From NCBI RefSeq assembly GCF_902497555.1, contig NZ_CABVGP010000001.1, forward strand, positions 1,240,001-1,304,000: a DNA stretch of 64,000 bases, written 5' to 3'. This document shows positions 51,838 through 60,107 of this stretch, one piece after another; positions within the stretch are counted from its first letter, which is position 1; each line of letters opens with the position of its first letter. Source of the stretch: Amycolatopsis camponoti (GTDB lineage: Bacteria; Actinomycetota; Actinomycetes; Mycobacteriales; Pseudonocardiaceae). The translations under genes were made by a program, and so were the position numbers. Under the pieces are notes generated by a model. It was not told where the DNA came from and ran no database searches. It was given only the letters and a program-made list of their open reading frames with translations.

Positions 51838-52517
51838 ACCGGGACATCCGCTCGGTCGAGGACCTCCTGCGGATGCTGGACGGCCTCTTCGAAGACATCC
51901 CGTGGGACGGCTTCTACGAGGACCGCGACCGGCCCGTCCCGTTCTTCGCCGACCAGCCCGACGAAAACCTCGACGCCTGGCTCCGCGCCGGGTCACTCCG
52001 GAAGGGCCGCGCGCTGGAGCTGGGCTGCGGGCCCGGCCGCAACGCGCGGAGGCTCGCCGCCGCGGGGTACGAGGTGGATGCGGTCGACCGGTCGCGAACC
52101 GCGATCGCCTGGGCGACGGAACGCGGTGGTGACGCCCGCTTCCACCACGCCGACATCTTCGCCATGGACCTGCCGCACGAGACCTACGACCTGGTCTACG
52201 ACTCGGGCTGCCTGCACCACCTCGCACCGCACCGGCGGATCAGCTACCTGGCCCTGCTCGACCGCCACCTGAAACCGGGCGGCCATTTCGGCCTCGTGTG
52301 CTTCGCCGCCGGCACCGGCGATGGCGGCTCCGGCACCGAGGTCCCGGACGCGCAGCTCTACCGCGACCGCAGTCTCCACGGCGGCCTCGCGTACACGCCG
52401 GACGAGCTGCGCCGGCTGTTCGACGGCTACACCGAGCTCGAACTGCGCCCGATGCGGGCGAACACCGGCCTGTTCGGTGTGCCCTTCCTGCTCGCCGGAC
52501 TGTTCCGCAAGAACTGA
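51834..52517 (+). CDS. SAM-dependent class I methyltransferase
   Basis: The 227-residue methyltransferase has SAM motif I ALELGCGPGRNARRLAAAGYEVDAVDRS (about 58-85), motif II in DLVYDSGCLHHLAPHRR (about 120-136) and LKPGGHFGLVCFAAGTGD. Its resemblance to thiopurine- or tellurite-resistance-type methyltransferases is only general. The GTG at 51834 overlaps the SRPBCC stop. The substrate is probably a small hydrophobic molecule, given its partner. Confidence 0.88.
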   Translation: MNRDIRSVEDLLRMLDGLFEDIPWDGFYEDRDRPVPFFADQPDENLDAWLRAGSLRKGRALELGCGPGRNARRLAAAGYEVDAVDRSRTAIAWATERGGDARFHHADIFAMDLPHETYDLVYDSGCLHHLAPHRRISYLALLDRHLKPGGHFGLVCFAAGTGDGGSGTEVPDAQLYRDRSLHGGLAYTPDELRRLFDGYTELELRPMRANTGLFGVPFLLAGLFRKN

Positions 52518-52545
52518 AAACCCGAGCCGCGTGTCGACAAGCAGC

Positions 52546-53403
52546 TCAGCGGATCAGCTCGTCGGCGACCCACCGCACGACGCCGTCGGGGTACGGGTTC
52601 GCCAAGCCGAGGACGATGTGCCCGAAACCTGCGCCCACGGCCTCTTCGATCTTCTCGCGCGTCGCGGCGGGCTTGTCGTAGTCGACCGGCAGGAAGATCG
52701 AGCGGGTGATCGACGCGGGGTCGCGGCCGATCTCCGCGCAGTAGCGGTCGAGCAGCCTGCTGCGGCCGGCGAGGTCTTCGATGTCGCCGCCGCCCGGGAT
52801 GTTCCACAGGTCGGCGTGCTCGGCGACCACGCGCAGCGTCGCGCTCGCCCGGCCGCCGATCATGATCGGCGGGTGCGGCCGCTGCACCGGCTTGGGGTTG
52901 CCGAACGCGCCCTTCAGCTTGACGTACTCGCCGTCGAAGTCGAACGGCTCGTCGTCCGTCCACAAGCGACGGATGATCGCGCACGCCTCGGCGAGCGCGG
53001 CGACGGCGTCGTCCTGGCTGTGGTAGGGCAGGCCGTGGCCGTCGTATTCGCGCCGCGCCAGGGGATGGCTCGGGCGCGACCCCGCGCCGATGCCGAAGTC
53101 GAGGCGCCCGCCGGACACGATGTCCACCGTGGTCGCGATCTTCGCCAGCACCGCCGGCGGCCGGAAGCGGTTGCTGGTGACCAAGAGCCCGACGCGCAGC
53201 CGCTCGGTCTGTGCGGCCAGCGCCGAAAGCAGCGTCCAGCCTTCGAAGATCGGGCCGTCCGGGTCGCCGCCGATCGGCATGAGGTGGTCGAACAGCCACG
53301 CGTGCTCGATTTCGGGCACGGTGTCGGCTTCGCGCCAGACGCGCAGGATCTCGTCGTAGCCGACGTTCATCGGTGCGGTCAGGATGCCGAAACGGGGGGA
53401 CAT
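52546..53403 (-). CDS. LLM-class F420-dependent oxidoreductase
   Basis: The 285-residue luciferase-like barrel protein reads RFGILTAPM at the start. AWLFDHLMPIGGDPDGPIFEGWTLLSALAAQTERLRVGLLVTSNRFRPPAVLAKIATTVDIVSGGRLDFGIGAG is the standard F420-binding LLM block. It is the downstream partner of an aldo/keto reductase (ATGA overlap), so both probably act on a shared carbonyl substrate. Confidence 0.9.
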   Translation of the reverse strand: MSPRFGILTAPMNVGYDEILRVWREADTVPEIEHAWLFDHLMPIGGDPDGPIFEGWTLLSALAAQTERLRVGLLVTSNRFRPPAVLAKIATTVDIVSGGRLDFGIGAGSRPSHPLARREYDGHGLPYHSQDDAVAALAEACAIIRRLWTDDEPFDFDGEYVKLKGAFGNPKPVQRPHPPIMIGGRASATLRVVAEHADLWNIPGGGDIEDLAGRSRLLDRYCAEIGRDPASITRSIFLPVDYDKPAATREKIEEAVGAGFGHIVLGLANPYPDGVVRWVADELIR

Positions 53404-54422
53404 CAACGCCTCCGGAGGGACGGGTCGAGCAGGGCGGGCGGGGTGTCGAACTTTTCGTGGGCGGCCAGGTCGACGCCGGGAGCGACGACGGCGTCGATCT
53501 CGTCGAGCACGTCGGCGGCCAGCACGGTGTCGGCCGCCGCGAGCTGCGACTCCAGGTGGCCGAGCGTGCGGGGACCGATGAGCGCACTGGTCACGCCGGG
53601 GTGCGCGGTCACGAAGGCGAGCGACAGCTGAATCAGGGAAAGATCCGCCTGGTCGGCGATCTTGACGAGCTTCTCGACGGCGTCCAGCCGGGCCTGGTTG
53701 GCCGGGTCGGTGAGGTCGAAGCGCTGCGGCAGGACGCCGGCGCGGTTCGTCTTGATCTCCTGCCCGGCGCGGGCCGCACCCGAGAGCCAGCCCGACGCGA
53801 GCGGGCTCCAGGCCAGCACGCCGAGGCCGTACTCCTGGGTCACCGGGAGCACGTGGGTCTCGATGCCGCGTTGCAGGATCGAGTAGCTGGGCTGCTCGGT
53901 GACGTACCGGCTCAGGTGGTTTTCCCGCGCGGCCCACTGGGCCTGCACGATCCGGTAAGCGGGGAACGTCGACGAGCCGAAGTAGCGGATCTTGCCCGCG
54001 CGCTGCAGGTCGGTCAGCGCGGAAAGCGCTTCCTCGTCGCTCGTGGCGGGGTCCCAGCGGTGCATCTGGTAGAGGTCGACGTGGTCGACGTCGAGCCGGC
54101 GCAGGCTGTCTTCGAGGGCCTTGAAGATCCAGCGGCGCGAAGTGCCGCGGTGGTTGCGCTCGTCGCCCATCGGCATGGCGGCCTTGGTCGCGAGCACGAG
54201 GTCGTCGCGGCGGTTCTTGATCGCCTTGCCGACCATGACCTCCGACTCGCCCTGGCTGTACATGTCGGCGGTGTCGACGAGGTTGATCCCGCCGTCGAGG
54301 GCGGCGTCGACGATGGCGGTGGCCTCGTCCTGGGTGGTGCGCCCGATCGCGCCGAAGTTCATCGCGCCGAGGGCGAGGCTGCTGACCTGGACGCCGGTGC
54401 GGCCCAGGGTGCGGTACTGCAT
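53403..54422 (-). CDS. Aldo/keto reductase
   Basis: The 339-residue NADPH-dependent barrel has the catalytic Asp and Tyr in NLVDTADMYSQGES (about 47-60), Lys in LVLATKAAMP near 79, and His in DLYQMHRWDP near 120. The C-terminal IGPRTLGHLESQLAAAD binds NADPH. The start is the ATG at 54422. It is divergent from the TetR gene across a large inverted repeat that is probably the TetR operator. Confidence 0.93.
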   Translation of the reverse strand: MQYRTLGRTGVQVSSLALGAMNFGAIGRTTQDEATAIVDAALDGGINLVDTADMYSQGESEVMVGKAIKNRRDDLVLATKAAMPMGDERNHRGTSRRWIFKALEDSLRRLDVDHVDLYQMHRWDPATSDEEALSALTDLQRAGKIRYFGSSTFPAYRIVQAQWAARENHLSRYVTEQPSYSILQRGIETHVLPVTQEYGLGVLAWSPLASGWLSGAARAGQEIKTNRAGVLPQRFDLTDPANQARLDAVEKLVKIADQADLSLIQLSLAFVTAHPGVTSALIGPRTLGHLESQLAAADTVLAADVLDEIDAVVAPGVDLAAHEKFDTPPALLDPSLRRR

Positions 54423-54452
54423 GAGGGGGCTCCTCCGTGAGATGATGACAAG

Positions 54453-54491
54453 CGGAACGTTGCTCCGTTAACCATACGGAGCATTGTTCCG
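54453..54491. promoter_or_regulatory. TetR operator candidate (15-bp arms)
   Basis: CGGAACGTTGCTCCG, nine bases, CGGAGCATTGTTCCG: the arms are complementary at 13 of 15 positions. It lies centrally in the 90-base spacer between the divergent aldo/keto reductase and TetR genes, so it can repress both. Confidence 0.78.
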
Positions 54492-54512
54492 GTTAGCAAC
54501 CCGGGAGGTGTG

Positions 54513-55052
54513 GTGAGCAAACCCAAGCGCGCGGACGCCCGGCGCAACGAGAAGACGTTGCTCGACGCGGCGGCCGCGGTCTTCGTCGCGTCGGGGGTGG
54601 ACGCGCCGGTGCGCGACATCGCGGCGAAGGCCGGCGTCGGGATGGGCACGATCTACCGCCACTTCCCGACCCGGGCGGACCTGATCGTCGCGGTCTACCG
54701 GCACCAGGTGGAAGCCTGCGCCGACGCGGGGCCGGCGCTGCTGGAGGCGGCGTCCTCGCCGCACGAGGCGCTGAGCCAGTGGATCGACCTGTTCGTCGAC
54801 TTCCTGGTGACCAAGCACGGGCTCGCGGGGGTGCTGCAGGGCGACGGGTTCGCCTCGCTGCACGCGTACTTCCTCGATCGCCTGGTCCCGGTGTGCGCCC
54901 AGCTGCTCGAAGCCGCCGGGCTGACCGCGAAGGTGCGGCCGCTGGAGCTGATGCGCGGGGTGGGCAACCTGTGCGTCGGCGCGGAGGACGGCAACCCGGA
55001 CTACGACGCGCGCCGCCTGGTCAAGCTCCTGATCGCGGGGCTGCGGGCGTGA
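54513..55052 (+). CDS. TetR-family transcriptional regulator
   Basis: The protein of about 179 residues has the TetR helix-turn-helix VRDIAAKAGVGMGTIYRHFPTRADLIVAVY near residues 33-62. The C-terminal ligand domain resembles actinobacterial SbtR-like regulators. Two adjacent GTG codons (54510 and 54513) are possible starts behind GGGAGG; I give the second. It is probably the repressor of the divergent aldo/keto reductase-LLM operon and of the P450 gene it overlaps (GTGA). Confidence 0.88.
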   Translation: MSKPKRADARRNEKTLLDAAAAVFVASGVDAPVRDIAAKAGVGMGTIYRHFPTRADLIVAVYRHQVEACADAGPALLEAASSPHEALSQWIDLFVDFLVTKHGLAGVLQGDGFASLHAYFLDRLVPVCAQLLEAAGLTAKVRPLELMRGVGNLCVGAEDGNPDYDARRLVKLLIAGLRA

Positions 55053-56152
55053 TCGAGCAGCTCACGACCGACCCGTACGCGCTGCTGGCGCGGCTCCGGG
55101 CGACCGAGCCGGTCGCCTGGCTGCCGTCGTTGAACGGCTGGCTGGTCACGCGGCACGACCTGGCGCTGCGGGTGATGCGCGACGCGGCGACCTTCACCGT
55201 GGACGACCCCCGGTTTTCGACGGCCCGGGTCGTCGGCCCTTCGATGCTCTCGCTGGACGCGGCCGAGCACGCCCGGCACCGGACGCCGTTCGCCCGGCAC
55301 TTCCGGCCCCGCGAGATCTCGGACCGGTTCGACGGGTTCGTGCGCGCCGAGTGCGCCCGGCTGGTCGACGGGTTCGCCGCGGCCGGGCGCGCGGAGCTGC
55401 GCCGGGCGCTGGCCGGGCCGCTGTCCGTCGCGGTGGTGGCCGACGCGCTGGGCTTGGACGACACCGACACCGCGCGGGTGCTGGCCTGGTACGACGCGAT
55501 CGTGTCCACAGTGGACGATATTTCGGCCGGCCGGGAACCGGGTCCTCGCGGTGCGGAAGCCTTCGGTGAGCTGCGCTCGCACATCGAGGGCTCGGTCGGC
55601 CGGCGCTCGCTGGTGACCGAGGCGGCTTCGGTGCTGGACCTGCCGGAGGTGGTGTCGAACGCCGCGGTGCTGATGTTCGGGGGCATCGAGACCACGGAAG
55701 GCATGATCGCCAACCTCCTGGTGCACCTGCTGCGGAATCCGGAGCACCTGGACCGCGCGCTCGTCCCGGAAGCGATCGAGGAGTCGCTCCGGCTGGAACC
55801 GGCCGCGGCGGTGGTCGACCGGTACGCGACCCGCGACGTCGCGCTCGGGGGAGCGTCGATCGCGCGGGGTGACCTCGTGACGGTGTCGCTCACCGCGGCC
55901 AACCGCGATCCCGCGGTGTTCCCCGAGCCCGACGTGTTCGACCCGCACCGGCCGAACCTGCGCAAGCAGCTGGCGTTCGCCCACGGCCCGCACTTCTGCC
56001 TCGGCGCCGACCTCGCCCGGCTGGAGGCGCGGATCGCCGTGGAAACCGTGCTCGACCGGCTGCCGGGCATCGCACTGGCGGAGCCGGCCACGGCGTCGGG
56101 GCTGGTGTTCCGCAAACCCGCGGCGGTTCACGTGCGCTGGCTGCCATCATGA
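55049..56152 (+). CDS. Cytochrome P450
   Basis: The 367-residue P450 is short for the family. It has I-helix MFGGIETTEGM near residue 210, ExxR in EESLRLEP near 248 and the haem-ligand segment FAHGPHFCLGADLAR near 310-324. The N-terminus begins only about ten residues before the conserved ALLARLRATEPVAWLP segment. It is translationally coupled to the TetR gene. No ferredoxin is adjacent; the ferredoxin pair at 58570-59939 could serve it. Confidence 0.9.
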   Translation: MIEQLTTDPYALLARLRATEPVAWLPSLNGWLVTRHDLALRVMRDAATFTVDDPRFSTARVVGPSMLSLDAAEHARHRTPFARHFRPREISDRFDGFVRAECARLVDGFAAAGRAELRRALAGPLSVAVVADALGLDDTDTARVLAWYDAIVSTVDDISAGREPGPRGAEAFGELRSHIEGSVGRRSLVTEAASVLDLPEVVSNAAVLMFGGIETTEGMIANLLVHLLRNPEHLDRALVPEAIEESLRLEPAAAVVDRYATRDVALGGASIARGDLVTVSLTAANRDPAVFPEPDVFDPHRPNLRKQLAFAHGPHFCLGADLARLEARIAVETVLDRLPGIALAEPATASGLVFRKPAAVHVRWLPS

Positions 56153-56156
56153 CCGC

Positions 56157-56588
56157 ATGACGGCGTGGCGTGAGTTCGAAGAGGCGGAACCGGAGTTCGC
56201 TCGGCGCGTGCGGACGTTGTTCGACGCGCACAAGCACAAGACGATGGCGACCCTGCGGGCCGACGGGTCACCGCGGATCTCCGGCATCGAGACGAAGTTC
56301 GCGGACGGCGAGCTGACGTTCGGCTCGATGCCCGACGCGCGCAAGGGCGCGGACCTGAGGCGGGACCCGCGGCTGGCGCTGCACAGCGCGACGGTCGACC
56401 CGGTCGACGGCGAAGAGGCGAAGTGGCCGGGAGAGGCGAAGATCTCCGGCCGGGGAATCGACACGGGCGACGGCTTCCGCGTGGACGTCGCCGAGGTGGT
56501 CCACACTCATCTGAACCCGGAGGCGACGCTGCTGGTCGTCGAGTGGTGGACGCCCGAGGGCGGGCTCCGCAAGGTCGAGCGCGAGTGA
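56157..56588 (+). CDS. Pyridoxamine 5'-phosphate oxidase-family (flavin split-barrel) protein
   Basis: The 143-residue protein reads KHKTMATLRADGSPRISGIETKFADGELTFGSMPDARKGADLRRDPRLALHS, the flavin- or F420-binding split-barrel pattern. C-terminal strands include TLLVVEWWTPEGG. Members reduce or oxidise small molecules, or bind haem or F420. It lies four bases after the P450 gene and is probably in the same operon. Confidence 0.85.
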   Translation: MTAWREFEEAEPEFARRVRTLFDAHKHKTMATLRADGSPRISGIETKFADGELTFGSMPDARKGADLRRDPRLALHSATVDPVDGEEAKWPGEAKISGRGIDTGDGFRVDVAEVVHTHLNPEATLLVVEWWTPEGGLRKVERE

Positions 56589-56631
56589 GCTGAGCGGGAG
56601 CGGGTCGTTCGTGGCATCTTCGGAGGCGAGA

Positions 56632-56655
56632 CTTAAGTCAATCGCTTGACGTAAT
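56632..56655. promoter_or_regulatory. Inverted repeat upstream of the P450 operon
   Basis: TTAAGTCAA-TCGC-TTGACGTAA (near 56634-56655) has 9-base arms with one mismatch. It sits about 55 bases before the P450 start and is a plausible operator for the TetR protein encoded in the same operon. The TTGACG half could also serve as a -35 element. Confidence 0.55.
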
Positions 56656-56709
56656 TGGCGATCGTCGCCATGCTCGTCGTAGGGGTCATTCACCGACGAG
56701 GAGTCCGTC

Positions 56710-57909
56710 ATGACGCAAAGCCACACCGAGCTGCCGCGGTTCCCGTTCGAAGCCGGCACCGCGCTCGAGCCGCCGTCCGAATGGGCGGAGTTCCGGGAGA
56801 AGTGCCCCGTCGCGCACGTTCGGCTGGCCAGCGGCGACGAAGCCGCCCTGATCACCCGCTACGCCGACGTCAAGAGCGTGCTCTCCGACCCGCGGTGGAC
56901 CCGGCCGACGCCCGCCGACAACGCCGCGCGGGTCGCCGACACCGAGTCCGGCGGGGTGTTCAACAGCGAGATGGCGACCGTCCTCCCGCAGCACGGCGAA
57001 GCCCACCTCACCTGGCGCCGCACGATCGGCAAGTGGTTCACCGCCAAGCGGATGAACGCCCTGCGCCCCGGCATGGCGGCGATGGCCGAGCAGCTCATCG
57101 ACGACCTCGTCGCCAAGGGCGCGCCCGGGGACCTCAAGGCCGGCGTCGCCTTCCCGCTGCCCGTCTGGGTCATCTGCGACATGCTCGGCGTGCCGGACTC
57201 CGACCGCGACCGGTTCGCGCACTGGTCGGACGTCATGCTCAGCATGACCCGCTACACCCAAGCCGAGTTCGACGCCGCGCAGCAGGACTTCGGGCGGTAC
57301 ATGGGCGGGCTCATCGCCGCCAAGCGCGCCGAACCCGGCGAGGACATCCTCAGCGCGCTGCTGCCCGAGGGCTGGTCCGACCCGATGCTGATCGCCACCG
57401 GGATCGGCCTGCTGATCGCCGGCCACGAGACCACCGCCAACATGATCGCCAAGATGGTCGCGATGCTGCTCGCCGACCGGAGCCGGTGGGAGCGGCTGCT
57501 GGCCGACCCGGCGCTGGTGCGCACCGCCGTCGAGGAGTCGCTGCGGCTGGACGCCAACGCGGGTGTCGGGATGATGCGCTACTTCACCGACGACTTCGAG
57601 GTCGCCGGCACCGTCCTGCCCGGCGGGACGACCGCGATGTGCAGCATGGCCGCGGCCAACCGCGACGAAGGCGCGTTCGAGAACGCGTCCGAAATGGACC
57701 TGGGCCGCAGCCCGAACCCGCACCTGTCCTTCGGCGCCGGCGCGCACGCGTGCCTCGGGCAGCCGCTCGCCCGCACCGAGCTGCAGGTCGTCCTGGAAGT
57801 CCTGCTGCGCAAGCTGCCGACGCTGGAGCTGGCCGTCCCGGCGGACGAGCTGCGCCGCGTCGAGGGGCTCGCCGTCGGCGGACTGCGGGAACTGCCCGTC
57901 CGCTGGTGA
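56710..57909 (+). CDS. Cytochrome P450
   Basis: The 399-residue soluble actinobacterial P450 has I-helix LLIAGHETTANM near 236, ExxR in VEESLRLDA near 278 and the haem-ligand loop SFGAGAHACLGQPLAR near 340-355. It begins an operon that also encodes a TetR regulator, a ferredoxin and a ferredoxin reductase, which makes a complete electron-transfer set. The substrate is unknown. The ATG at 56710 is the only start that retains the family N-terminus. Confidence 0.93.
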   Translation: MTQSHTELPRFPFEAGTALEPPSEWAEFREKCPVAHVRLASGDEAALITRYADVKSVLSDPRWTRPTPADNAARVADTESGGVFNSEMATVLPQHGEAHLTWRRTIGKWFTAKRMNALRPGMAAMAEQLIDDLVAKGAPGDLKAGVAFPLPVWVICDMLGVPDSDRDRFAHWSDVMLSMTRYTQAEFDAAQQDFGRYMGGLIAAKRAEPGEDILSALLPEGWSDPMLIATGIGLLIAGHETTANMIAKMVAMLLADRSRWERLLADPALVRTAVEESLRLDANAGVGMMRYFTDDFEVAGTVLPGGTTAMCSMAAANRDEGAFENASEMDLGRSPNPHLSFGAGAHACLGQPLARTELQVVLEVLLRKLPTLELAVPADELRRVEGLAVGGLRELPVRW

Positions 57910-57916
57910 CCCCGCT

Positions 57917-58573
57917 GTGACCACGGTGGATCGGGCGCACGCGACGCGCGAGGCGATCCTGACGGCGGCGGAACGGCTCTACGCCGAACACGGCGTGCTC
58001 GCCGTGTCGAACCGGCAGATCAGCGAAGCCGCCGGGCAGGGCAACAACACCGCCGTCGGCTACCACTTCGGCACTCGCGCCGACCTCGTCCGGGCCATCG
58101 CCCGCCGGCACTCCGCGGCCGTCGAAGAGCTGCGCGGACGCATGCTCGCCGAGGTCGGCGCGTGCGCGGACCTGCGAGACTGGGTCCGGTGCCTGGTGCA
58201 CCCCTCCACCGAGTACCTCGCCGCGGCGGGCCGGCCGAGCTGGTTCGCCCGGTTCACCGCGCAGGTGATGACCGAGCCGTCGCTGCGGCTCGCCGTCGCC
58301 GAGGAGACGCTGTCGTCGCCCGCGCTGGCGCGGACCGTCGACGGGCTGAGCCGGTGCCTGCCGGAGCTGCCCGCCGAGGTCCGCGCCGAGCGCAGCGCCA
58401 TGACCCGTCAGCTGCTGATCCACACGATGGCCGAGCGTGAACGCGCGGTGGCCGAAGGCGGCGACACCCCGCGAGCCGGCTGGCGCGAAGCCGCCACCGG
58501 CCTGACCGACGCACTGGTCGGGCTCTGGCTCGCCCCCGTGACCCACACCGACGAAGGAGAGGAACGACCATGA
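57917..58573 (+). CDS. TetR-family transcriptional regulator
   Basis: The 218-residue regulator's DNA-binding domain reads TREAILTAAERLYAEHGVLAVSNRQISEAAGQGNNTAVGYHFGTRADLVRAI. The N-N-T variant in the turn is typical of a TetR subgroup linked to P450 genes. It starts at GTG 57917, eight bases after the P450 stop, and overlaps the ferredoxin start (ATGA). It is probably an autorepressor of the whole operon. Confidence 0.88.
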   Translation: MTTVDRAHATREAILTAAERLYAEHGVLAVSNRQISEAAGQGNNTAVGYHFGTRADLVRAIARRHSAAVEELRGRMLAEVGACADLRDWVRCLVHPSTEYLAAAGRPSWFARFTAQVMTEPSLRLAVAEETLSSPALARTVDGLSRCLPELPAEVRAERSAMTRQLLIHTMAERERAVAEGGDTPRAGWREAATGLTDALVGLWLAPVTHTDEGEERP

Positions 58574-58770
58574 AGGTCACCGTGGACGAAGGCAAGTGCT
58601 GCGGTGCCGGCACCTGCGTGATGCTCGCGCCGGACGTGTTCGACCAGCGCGACGACGACGGCATCGTCATCCTGCTCGACGAGACCCCGGCGGAAGCGCA
58701 CCACGCGATCGTCCGGGAGGCGGCGAGCGTGTGCCCGGGTGTCGCGATTTCGGTGAGCGAGGACGCGTGA
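58570..58770 (+). CDS. Ferredoxin (3Fe-4S type)
   Basis: The 66-residue P450 redox partner binds its cluster through Cys10, Cys16 and a third Cys in SVCPGVA. This is the CxxXxxC...CP pattern of P450-linked 3Fe-4S ferredoxins, with Ala at the variable middle position; an extra Cys11 is present. CVMLAPDVFDQRDDDGIV is the family middle. It is coupled on both sides, by ATGA to the TetR gene and GTGA to the reductase gene. Confidence 0.92.
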   Translation: MKVTVDEGKCCGAGTCVMLAPDVFDQRDDDGIVILLDETPAEAHHAIVREAASVCPGVAISVSEDA

Positions 58771-59939
58771 CGGTCCTCGTCGTCGGCGCCTCGGCCGCCG
58801 GGCTGGCCACGGTGGAAGCGTTGCGCCGCAAGGGGTACGACGAGCGCGTGACCGTGCTGGGCGCGGAGGCGCACCTGCCGTACGACCGGCCGCCGCTGTC
58901 CAAGCAGGTGCTCGCCGGGAGCTGGACGCCTTCCCGGGCGAGCCTGCGCACGCCGGAGGCACTGTCCGCATTGGACGCCGAGTTCGTGCTCGGCGCCCCC
59001 GCGGCGGGGTTGGACGCCGGGACGCGGACCGTTCGCACGTCGGCTGGCCGGGCGTTGACCGCGGACGCGATCGTGCTCGCCACGGGCCTGCGTCCACGCA
59101 CCCTGCCGGGCCAGGACGGCCTCGCGGGCGTCCACGTCCTGCGCACCCTCGACGACGCGCTGGCTTTGCGCGCGGAGCTGGCGCCGGACAAGCGCGTGGT
59201 CGTCGTCGGCGACGGCGTCCTCGGCGCGGAGATCGCGGCGACCGTGTGCGGGCTGGGCGTCCCGGTGACGCTGGCCGGGCCGCAGCCGGCGCCGCTCGCG
59301 TACCAGTTCGGTCCTCTGGTGTCGGGTCTGCTCGCGACGCTGCACGCCGACCGCGGTGTCAACTTGCGACTCGGTGCGGCGGTGACCGGACTGTCCTCAT
59401 CGGATGGACGAGTTACCGGCGTGTGCTTGGCGACGGGGGAAGAGCTGCCGGCGGACGTCGTGGTGGTGGCGTTCGGCGCGGCCCCGGCGACGGACTGGCT
59501 GGCGGGCAGCGGGGTGCTGTGCGACAACGGCATCGTGTGCGACTCCCGGTGCCGCGCCGCGGACGGGATCTACGCCGCGGGCGACGTCGCCCGGTGGCAC
59601 CACGAGGGGCTGGACGTGCTGCTGCGCCTGGAGAACCGGACGAACGCGACCGAGCAGGCGATCGCCGTCGCGGGAACCATCCTCGGCGACGACCGCCCGT
59701 ATGCGCCGGTGCCGTACTTCTGGACCCACCAGTTCGACGCGCGGATCCACGTGCACGGGACGCTGTCCGCCGACGCCGAAATGTCCATTGTGGAAGGTGA
59801 CGTGACGACGCGCCGGTTCGTGGCCGAGTACCGCGAGGGCGGCCGGGTGACCGGGGTGCTGGGCTGGAACATGCCCAAGCAGGCCCGGCTTAACCGGCAG
59901 GCCATCGCCGGCGCGGCGGTGCCGGTGGGACGCGCGTAA
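58767..59939 (+). CDS. FAD-dependent ferredoxin reductase
   Basis: The 390-residue pyridine nucleotide-disulfide oxidoreductase has FAD motif VVGASAAGLATVEALRRKG (about 5-23), PYDRPPLSKQVL, NAD(P) motif VVVVGDGVLGAEIAATVCGLG (about 148-168) and the second FAD motif GIYAAGDVA near 266. It passes electrons from NAD(P)H to the adjacent ferredoxin and so to the P450. The GTG at 58767 overlaps the ferredoxin stop. Confidence 0.92.
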   Translation: MTVLVVGASAAGLATVEALRRKGYDERVTVLGAEAHLPYDRPPLSKQVLAGSWTPSRASLRTPEALSALDAEFVLGAPAAGLDAGTRTVRTSAGRALTADAIVLATGLRPRTLPGQDGLAGVHVLRTLDDALALRAELAPDKRVVVVGDGVLGAEIAATVCGLGVPVTLAGPQPAPLAYQFGPLVSGLLATLHADRGVNLRLGAAVTGLSSSDGRVTGVCLATGEELPADVVVVAFGAAPATDWLAGSGVLCDNGIVCDSRCRAADGIYAAGDVARWHHEGLDVLLRLENRTNATEQAIAVAGTILGDDRPYAPVPYFWTHQFDARIHVHGTLSADAEMSIVEGDVTTRRFVAEYREGGRVTGVLGWNMPKQARLNRQAIAGAAVPVGRA

Positions 59940-59952
59940 CGCCTGGCGCCAG

Positions 59953-59997
59953 CGCCCCGCTGGAGCGGCGGGGCGGCTGCGATCCGCGACGCCCCGC
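59953..59997. terminator. Three-arm hairpin between convergent genes
   Basis: CGCCCCGC (59953-59960), GCGGGGCG (59968-59975) and CGCCCCGC (59990-59997). The central arm can pair with either outer arm, giving two mutually exclusive 8-bp stems. It sits between the ferredoxin reductase gene and convergent glmS and probably terminates both. Confidence 0.6.
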
Positions 59998-60107
59998 GCC
60001 GGTGGCCGGTCGCGGACCTGGTCGCTCGCCAGTGCAACGCGCGCGACCTTCGCTGCGGTCCCGGCAAAGTCGCAGTGGCTCGCTCGCCCGCTTCACCTGG
60101 CTGCGCC

